Below are positions 60,101 through 64,000 of a DNA stretch of 64,000 bases, piece by piece. How positions within the stretch are numbered: the first letter of the stretch is position 1; each line of letters begins with the position of its first letter. The notes beneath the pieces are model-generated. The model saw only the letters and a list, made by a program, of their open reading frames with translations, made no database searches and was not told where the DNA came from. This DNA is from Nonomuraea harbinensis. Its GTDB lineage: Bacteria > Actinomycetota > Actinomycetes > Streptosporangiales > Streptosporangiaceae. The position numbers and the translations under genes are program-made. The DNA lies in assembly GCF_019396385.1 (NCBI RefSeq), contig NZ_JAHKRN010000047.1:1-64000 (forward strand), in the 5' to 3' direction.

Positions 60101-60859
60101 ATGTGGGACCCTGACACGTACGCCCGCTACGGCGAAGAACGGTCGCGCCCGTTCTTCGATCTCGTGGCCAGAGTACGGGCCGAGAGCCCGGCATATGTGG
60201 TGGACGCCGGATGCGGCAGCGGCGAGCTGACCACCGAGCTGGCCCGGCGCTGGCCCGGGGCGGAGGTGCTGGGCTTCGACTCCTCGCCTGCCATGATCGC
60301 CAAGGCGCGGGAGCTGGGCGGCGGGGTCTCCTTCGCCGTCGCCGACGTGGCCACCTGGCACCCTGACAGGCCGGTCGACGTGATCGTCTCCAACGCCGCG
60401 CTCCAGTGGGTGCCCGAGCACCGCGTCGTCGTCGAGCGGTGGGTGGACGCGCTGAGCCCCGGAGGCTGGCTGGCCTTCCAGGTGCCGGGCAACTACGACG
60501 CCCCGAGCCACGCCGCCATCCGCGAGCTGTGCGCGTCCCCCGGCTGGGTGGACCGGCTCGGCGACCTCGATCGGGGCAGGCCCGTCGGCGACGCGGTCGA
60601 GTATCTGGACCTGCTGAGCGGCTTCGGCTGCCGGGTGGACGCCTGGGAGACCACGTACGTGCACGTGCTGGAGGGGGAGGACCCGGTGCTCGGCTGGGTC
60701 TCCGGCACCGCGCTGCGGCCCGTGCTCGACCGGCTGGACGACCGCGAGCGCGCGCGGTTCACGGCCGAGCTGGCCGAACGGCTGGCGCGGGCCTACCCGG
60801 CCGGGTCGTACGGGACGCCGTTCCCGTTCCGCCGGATCTTCGTGGTGGCGCAGAAATGA
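60101..60859 (+). CDS. Trans-aconitate-methyltransferase-like SAM methyltransferase
   Basis: 252 aa. The N-terminal MWDPDTYARYGEERSRPFFDLVARV and YVVDAGCGSGELTTELARRWPGAEVLGFDSSPAMI (SAM motifs I and II) match Tam. IVSNAALQWVPEH and PGGWLAFQVPGNYDAPSH also match Tam (blocks listed separately). The acceptor could be trans-aconitate or a related acid. An ATG 12 bp upstream is an alternative start. The stop overlaps the VOC gene by 4 bp. Confidence 0.88.
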   Translation: MWDPDTYARYGEERSRPFFDLVARVRAESPAYVVDAGCGSGELTTELARRWPGAEVLGFDSSPAMIAKARELGGGVSFAVADVATWHPDRPVDVIVSNAALQWVPEHRVVVERWVDALSPGGWLAFQVPGNYDAPSHAAIRELCASPGWVDRLGDLDRGRPVGDAVEYLDLLSGFGCRVDAWETTYVHVLEGEDPVLGWVSGTALRPVLDRLDDRERARFTAELAERLARAYPAGSYGTPFPFRRIFVVAQK

Positions 60860-61203
60860 TCACTGGCCTGCACCATGTCCTGCTCGCCGCGCCGCCCGGC
60901 AGCGAACCCGAGCTGAGGGCGTTCTACGCCGGGATCCTCGGCCTGCGCGAGGTGCCGAAGCCGCCGGAGCTGGCCAAGCGGGGCGGCGTCTGGTTCCGCG
61001 GCCCCGGCCTGGAGGTCCATCTCGGGATGGAGGAGGACTTCCGCCCGCCGCGCAAGGCGCACCCGGCGTTCCTGGTGGACGATCTGGACGCGCTCGTGGC
61101 CCAGCTCCCCGGCGCGGTGCCCGACGACCTGTTCCCCGGTTTCCGGAGGGTGTACGTGGAAGATCCGGCAGGGAACAGGATCGAGCTGCTTCAGGCCATG
61201 TGA
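60856..61203 (+). CDS. VOC-family (glyoxalase/bleomycin-resistance-like) protein
   Basis: 115 aa, one vicinal-oxygen-chelate domain made of two beta-alpha-beta modules. LHHVLLAAPPGSEPELRAFYAGILGL supplies the first metal His, and the C-terminal VYVEDPAGNRIELLQ supplies the Glu. LEVHLGM contains the other candidate His. It is translationally coupled to the methyltransferase and thus part of the MarR-controlled unit. Function beyond the fold is unknown. Confidence 0.87.
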   Translation: MITGLHHVLLAAPPGSEPELRAFYAGILGLREVPKPPELAKRGGVWFRGPGLEVHLGMEEDFRPPRKAHPAFLVDDLDALVAQLPGAVPDDLFPGFRRVYVEDPAGNRIELLQAM

Positions 61204-61258
61204 CGAGCCTGCGTAAAGTGGGATTATCGTCCGAAATCCGACCTTTTTGTGAGGTGTC

Positions 61259-62737
61259 GTGGGCATCGAGATCGAGGACAAGTTCGACGTCACCGCCGAT
61301 TACCAGCTGCCTGACCTGAGCGGCCTGGCCGAGGTCGTCGGCCCGAAGAGCTTCCAACTCGTCGCCCTCTACTACGACACCCCCGACCTGCGGCTGGCCA
61401 GGCGCGGCGTCACTCTCAGACGCAGGCGCGGCGGCGCCGACCCCGGCTGGCACCTGAAGCTGCCCAAGGCCAAAGGGGTACGGCAGGAGATCGCGATCCC
61501 GCTGACCCGCAGTACCAAGGTCGTCCCGGCCGAGCTGGCCGAGCTGGTGCGCGCCTACACCCGGGGCGCCGAGCTGGGCGTGGTGGCCGAGCTCGACACC
61601 CGCAGGAGCGTCACCCTGCTCAAGGACGGCGACCGCAAGCTGGTGGAGATCGCCGACGACCGGGTCAAGGGCACGGTGTACGGCACGGACCCGCCGGCGG
61701 TGATGCGCTGGCGCGAGGTCGAGGCGGAGCTGCTGGAGGGCGACGAGAAGCTGCTGGCCAAGACCGGCAAGCGGCTCAGGAAGGCGGGCGCCACGCCGTC
61801 GCCGGCCACCAGCAAGCTGGCCAAGCTCCTGGACCCGCCGCCCGCCCCCCACGCCGGCCTCGAACCGGGAACCGCGGGCCACACCGTCATGGCCTACCTG
61901 TCCGTTCAGGTGACGGCCCTCCTCTCCCAGGACCCGCGGGTGCGCCGCGAGGAGGAGGACGCGGTGCACCAGATGCGCGTCGCCGCCCGCAGGCTCCGCA
62001 GCGCGCTCAAGGCGTTCAAACCCGTCGTCAGGAACACCAGCGAGATCCAGGACGAGCTGCGCTGGCTCGGCGGCGTCCTGGGCGAGGTCCGCGACCTGGA
62101 GGTGATCAGGGCCAGGTTCGCCCGCGAGCTGGCCGGGCTCCCGCCCGAGCTGGTCGTCGGCCCCGTCCGGGCCCGGCTCGGCGACGACCTGCTCAGGCGC
62201 GAGCGGGAAGGCTACGACACGATCAGGGAGACGCTCGGCGGCGAGCGCTACTACGCCCTGCTCGACGCCCTCGACGCGCTGGTGTCCGAGCCCGAGCTGG
62301 GCAAGGCCGCGGCCGACCCGGCCGAGACGCGGCTCGCCGACGTCGCCGCCGCCAACTGGAACCGGGTGACGAAGGCGTACGAGACCGCCCAGGCCATCGA
62401 CGACCCCGAGCAGCGCGAGATCGCCATGCACGACGTGCGCAAGGCGGCCAAGCGCGCCCGCTACACCGCCGAGGCGCTGCGCGACACGCTCGGCAAGCGC
62501 ATGGGCACGCTGGCCAAGCTGGCCGAGGACGTGCAGGAGGTGCTCGGCGCCCACCAGGACGGGGTCGTCGCCCAGGAGACGCTGGCCGAGGAGGCGGGGG
62601 CCGCGCGCCGGGCGGGCGAGGACACCTTCACCTACGGCGTCCTGGCCGGGCTGGAGCGCGCCGCCGCCGAGCGGGCGCACGAGGACTTCCCCCGCGTCTG
62701 GTCGGAGACCATGGCCGGCGTCGAGAAGGTGCTATAG
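61259..62737 (+). CDS. CYTH and CHAD domain protein
   Basis: 492 aa from GTG. The N-terminal CYTH domain (1-200) has the ExExK motif in EIEDKF and the beta-barrel with LRRRRGG and WHLKLPKAK, where basic residues bind triphosphates or polyphosphate. The C-terminal CHAD domain (about 215-490) has helices rich in conserved His and Lys/Arg: EDAVHQMRVAARRLRSALKAF and HDVRKAAKRARYTAEAL. CHAD domains bind inorganic polyphosphate granules. It is convergent with the NUDIX-phosphatase and near ppk, which supports a polyphosphate role. Confidence 0.93.
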   Translation: MGIEIEDKFDVTADYQLPDLSGLAEVVGPKSFQLVALYYDTPDLRLARRGVTLRRRRGGADPGWHLKLPKAKGVRQEIAIPLTRSTKVVPAELAELVRAYTRGAELGVVAELDTRRSVTLLKDGDRKLVEIADDRVKGTVYGTDPPAVMRWREVEAELLEGDEKLLAKTGKRLRKAGATPSPATSKLAKLLDPPPAPHAGLEPGTAGHTVMAYLSVQVTALLSQDPRVRREEEDAVHQMRVAARRLRSALKAFKPVVRNTSEIQDELRWLGGVLGEVRDLEVIRARFARELAGLPPELVVGPVRARLGDDLLRREREGYDTIRETLGGERYYALLDALDALVSEPELGKAAADPAETRLADVAAANWNRVTKAYETAQAIDDPEQREIAMHDVRKAAKRARYTAEALRDTLGKRMGTLAKLAEDVQEVLGAHQDGVVAQETLAEEAGAARRAGEDTFTYGVLAGLERAAAERAHEDFPRVWSETMAGVEKVL

Positions 62738-63562
62738 CCCGTACCGCTCCGCGCAGACCACCCGCTCGCCCACCCGGTGCAGCACCGCGAACGCGCCCTT
62801 GCGCAGGCGCACGTCCCTGCCGCTGAGCGCGGCGATGAGAGGGGGCAGCACCTTGCCGTGGCTGCACACGGCCGCGCGCTCCGTCAGCTCGCCGACCAGG
62901 GCGGTGGTCTTGCGCGGGTCCTGCCCCTCCTCGCTGAGCAGCGGCTCCAGCCGCAGGTGCGAGCTGTACGGCGCGAGCGTCTGGACGCACCTGAGACTGG
63001 GCGAGCTGAGCAGGACGGCGGGCCGGTACGCGGGCAGGACGGTGGCCAGCGCCGCCGCCTGGGCCAGCCCCTCGGCGTCGAGCGGGCGCAGCGAGTCCGC
63101 GCCCTGCCAGGTCTGGCGCGACCCGGCGGAGGCGTGCCGTACCAGCACCAGGGGGACGGTGGCGAGCGGCGCGGCCGACAGCGCGCGCAGCAGGCCCGCG
63201 TCCCACTCGTAGGTCAGCAGCTCGCGGGCCCGGTCCACGGGGAGCCAGCGCAGCTCGTCGACCTCGTCGCCGGCGACGAACGGGCCCTCCTCCGCCACCC
63301 GGCCCGCCCAGTAGTCCACCCGCTTGAGCCGGGTCCCGTGCAGGTAGTGCACGGGCGGCAGGGCGCGGTCGAGCGCCACGGTCAGCCCGGTCTCCTCGCG
63401 CACCTCGCGCAGCGCGGCGGAGATCACGTGCTCGCCGGACTTCAGCTTCCCCTTGGGGAAGGTCCAGTCGTCGTAGCGGGGGCGGTGGACGAGGGCGACC
63501 TCGGGGCGGCTCTCCTCGCCGCGCCAGATCACGGCTCCGGCGGCGCGGAGTGGGTCATTCAT
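62732..63562 (-). CDS. NUDIX hydrolase fused to histidine phosphatase (MutT1-like)
   Basis: 276 aa. The N-terminal NUDIX domain has box GKLKSGEHVISAALREVREETGLTV. The C-terminal histidine-phosphatase domain starts at about residue 137 with LVLVRHASAGSR (the RHG motif) and has the second His in VCSHGKVLPPLI. This fusion is the mycobacterial MutT1 plan, which sanitises oxidised or diadenosine nucleotides in two steps. The ATG was chosen because GGAGGAG lies 5 nt upstream. It overlaps the ppk 3' end and is probably cotranscribed after it. Confidence 0.92.
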   Translation of the reverse strand: MNDPLRAAGAVIWRGEESRPEVALVHRPRYDDWTFPKGKLKSGEHVISAALREVREETGLTVALDRALPPVHYLHGTRLKRVDYWAGRVAEEGPFVAGDEVDELRWLPVDRARELLTYEWDAGLLRALSAAPLATVPLVLVRHASAGSRQTWQGADSLRPLDAEGLAQAAALATVLPAYRPAVLLSSPSLRCVQTLAPYSSHLRLEPLLSEEGQDPRKTTALVGELTERAAVCSHGKVLPPLIAALSGRDVRLRKGAFAVLHRVGERVVCAERYGL

Positions 63563-64000
63563 CAACGCTCCTCCAGCGGCGCATCCCGATCAGGCGGCTC
63601 TGCAGGTCCTCGCCCGGGTGGCGGACCCAGTTCCCGTCGCCGTTCAGCCACCAGGTGTTCGTCGTGTCGGCCATCACCCGGTCCATCAGGTCCACGAGGT
63701 ACGCCTTGTGCTGCTGCGCGGTCACCTTGACCAGGGCCTCCACCCGGCGGTCCAGGTTGCGGCGCATCAGGTCGGCGCTGCCGATCCACACCTCCGGCCG
63801 CCTGCCCAGGCCGAACTCGTACACCCGGGAGTGCTCCAGGAACCGGCCCAGCACCGACCGCACCCGGATGGTCTCCGACAGGCCCGGGATGCCGGGGCGC
63901 AGCGTGCACACGCCGCGCACCCACAGGTCGATCGGCACGCCGGCGCGCGAGGCGCGGTAGAGCGCGTCGATGATCGGCTCGTCCACCAGCGAGTTCGTCT
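63555..64000 (-). CDS. ppk: Polyphosphate kinase 1, C-terminal part (gene continues beyond window)
   Basis: 148 codons of the C-terminal part are visible; the frame is open to the window edge. SLVDEPIIDALYRASRAGVPIDLWVRGVCTLRPGIPGLSETIRVRSVLGRFLEHSRVYEF is the C2 domain of PPK1 (blocks: LVRGxCxLRPG and GRFLEHSR). VWIGSADLMRRNLDRRVEALVKV follows, with the second catalytic-site His expected upstream outside the window. The enzyme makes polyphosphate from ATP. It is upstream of and slightly overlaps the NUDIX-phosphatase gene. Confidence 0.95.
   Translation of the reverse strand, partial: TNSLVDEPIIDALYRASRAGVPIDLWVRGVCTLRPGIPGLSETIRVRSVLGRFLEHSRVYEFGLGRRPEVWIGSADLMRRNLDRRVEALVKVTAQQHKAYLVDLMDRVMADTTNTWWLNGDGNWVRHPGEDLQSRLIGMRRWRSVDE

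Overview
The window is high-GC actinobacterial DNA. Gene content and order point to the Streptosporangiales (Nonomuraea-like). The signs are a CU044_5270-type lipoprotein-like gene, several apparently leaderless genes, WhiJ-like XRE/DUF397/ATPase genes, and a metG-tatD-rpf-rsmA-ispE housekeeping line. The genus is an inference from gene content; no rRNA or tRNA gene was seen.

Layout. Positions 1-5.5 kb hold accessory genes: a secreted PLC-like phosphodiesterase, a CGNR zinc-finger regulator, a metallophosphoesterase/LysE pair and a DUF2975/XRE pair. Positions 5.5-10.9 kb hold a compact candidate RiPP locus: a 19-residue precursor peptide, a ThiF/E1-like adenylyltransferase, a PqqD-like/M50 membrane metalloprotease, and a divergent SARP-NB-ARC-TPR regulator. 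Heptamer repeats lie between the regulator and the precursor. Positions 10.9-15.5 kb hold a truncated MerR gene, a 2TM/winged-helix operon with a double operator, a P-loop kinase, and a TnpB-only mobile element. The right end of that element abuts the ribosome binding site of a MerR gene. Positions 15.5-34 kb are mixed metabolism and regulation: an FAD oxidoreductase, an APH-like kinase, an epimerase, a GH6 cellulase, a pentapeptide-repeat protein, an SMI1/KNR4 protein, argG, a GlxA regulator, NUDIX, DoxX, a MerR/methyltransferase pair, and others.

Positions 34-43.9 kb hold two paralogous protein O-mannosyltransferases flanking rsmI, a further GT39-like membrane glycosyltransferase, a polyprenol-type GT2, metG and tatD. 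Positions 44-58 kb hold the rpf-rsmA-ispE housekeeping line. Within it sits a divergent insertion of a Ser/Thr kinase plus FG-GAP protein. WhiJ-like regulators, NlpC/P60, an arginase-family protein, Rrf2-MFS-RidA and an ABC-F ATPase follow. Positions 58-64 kb hold a TetR regulator divergent from an orphan ATP synthase a-subunit, a MarR regulator divergent from a methyltransferase/VOC pair, and a polyphosphate-flavoured group: CYTH-CHAD, NUDIX-histidine phosphatase, and the C-terminal part of ppk running off the window end.

Several local circuits are visible as divergent or co-directional regulator/target pairs with clear palindromes: DUF2975/XRE, 2TM/winged helix, MerR/methyltransferase, Rrf2/MFS/RidA, TetR/AtpB paralogue and MarR/methyltransferase. 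The most novel-looking parts are the short-peptide ThiF RiPP locus at 5.5-8.0 kb and the TetR-controlled orphan AtpB at 58-59.5 kb.
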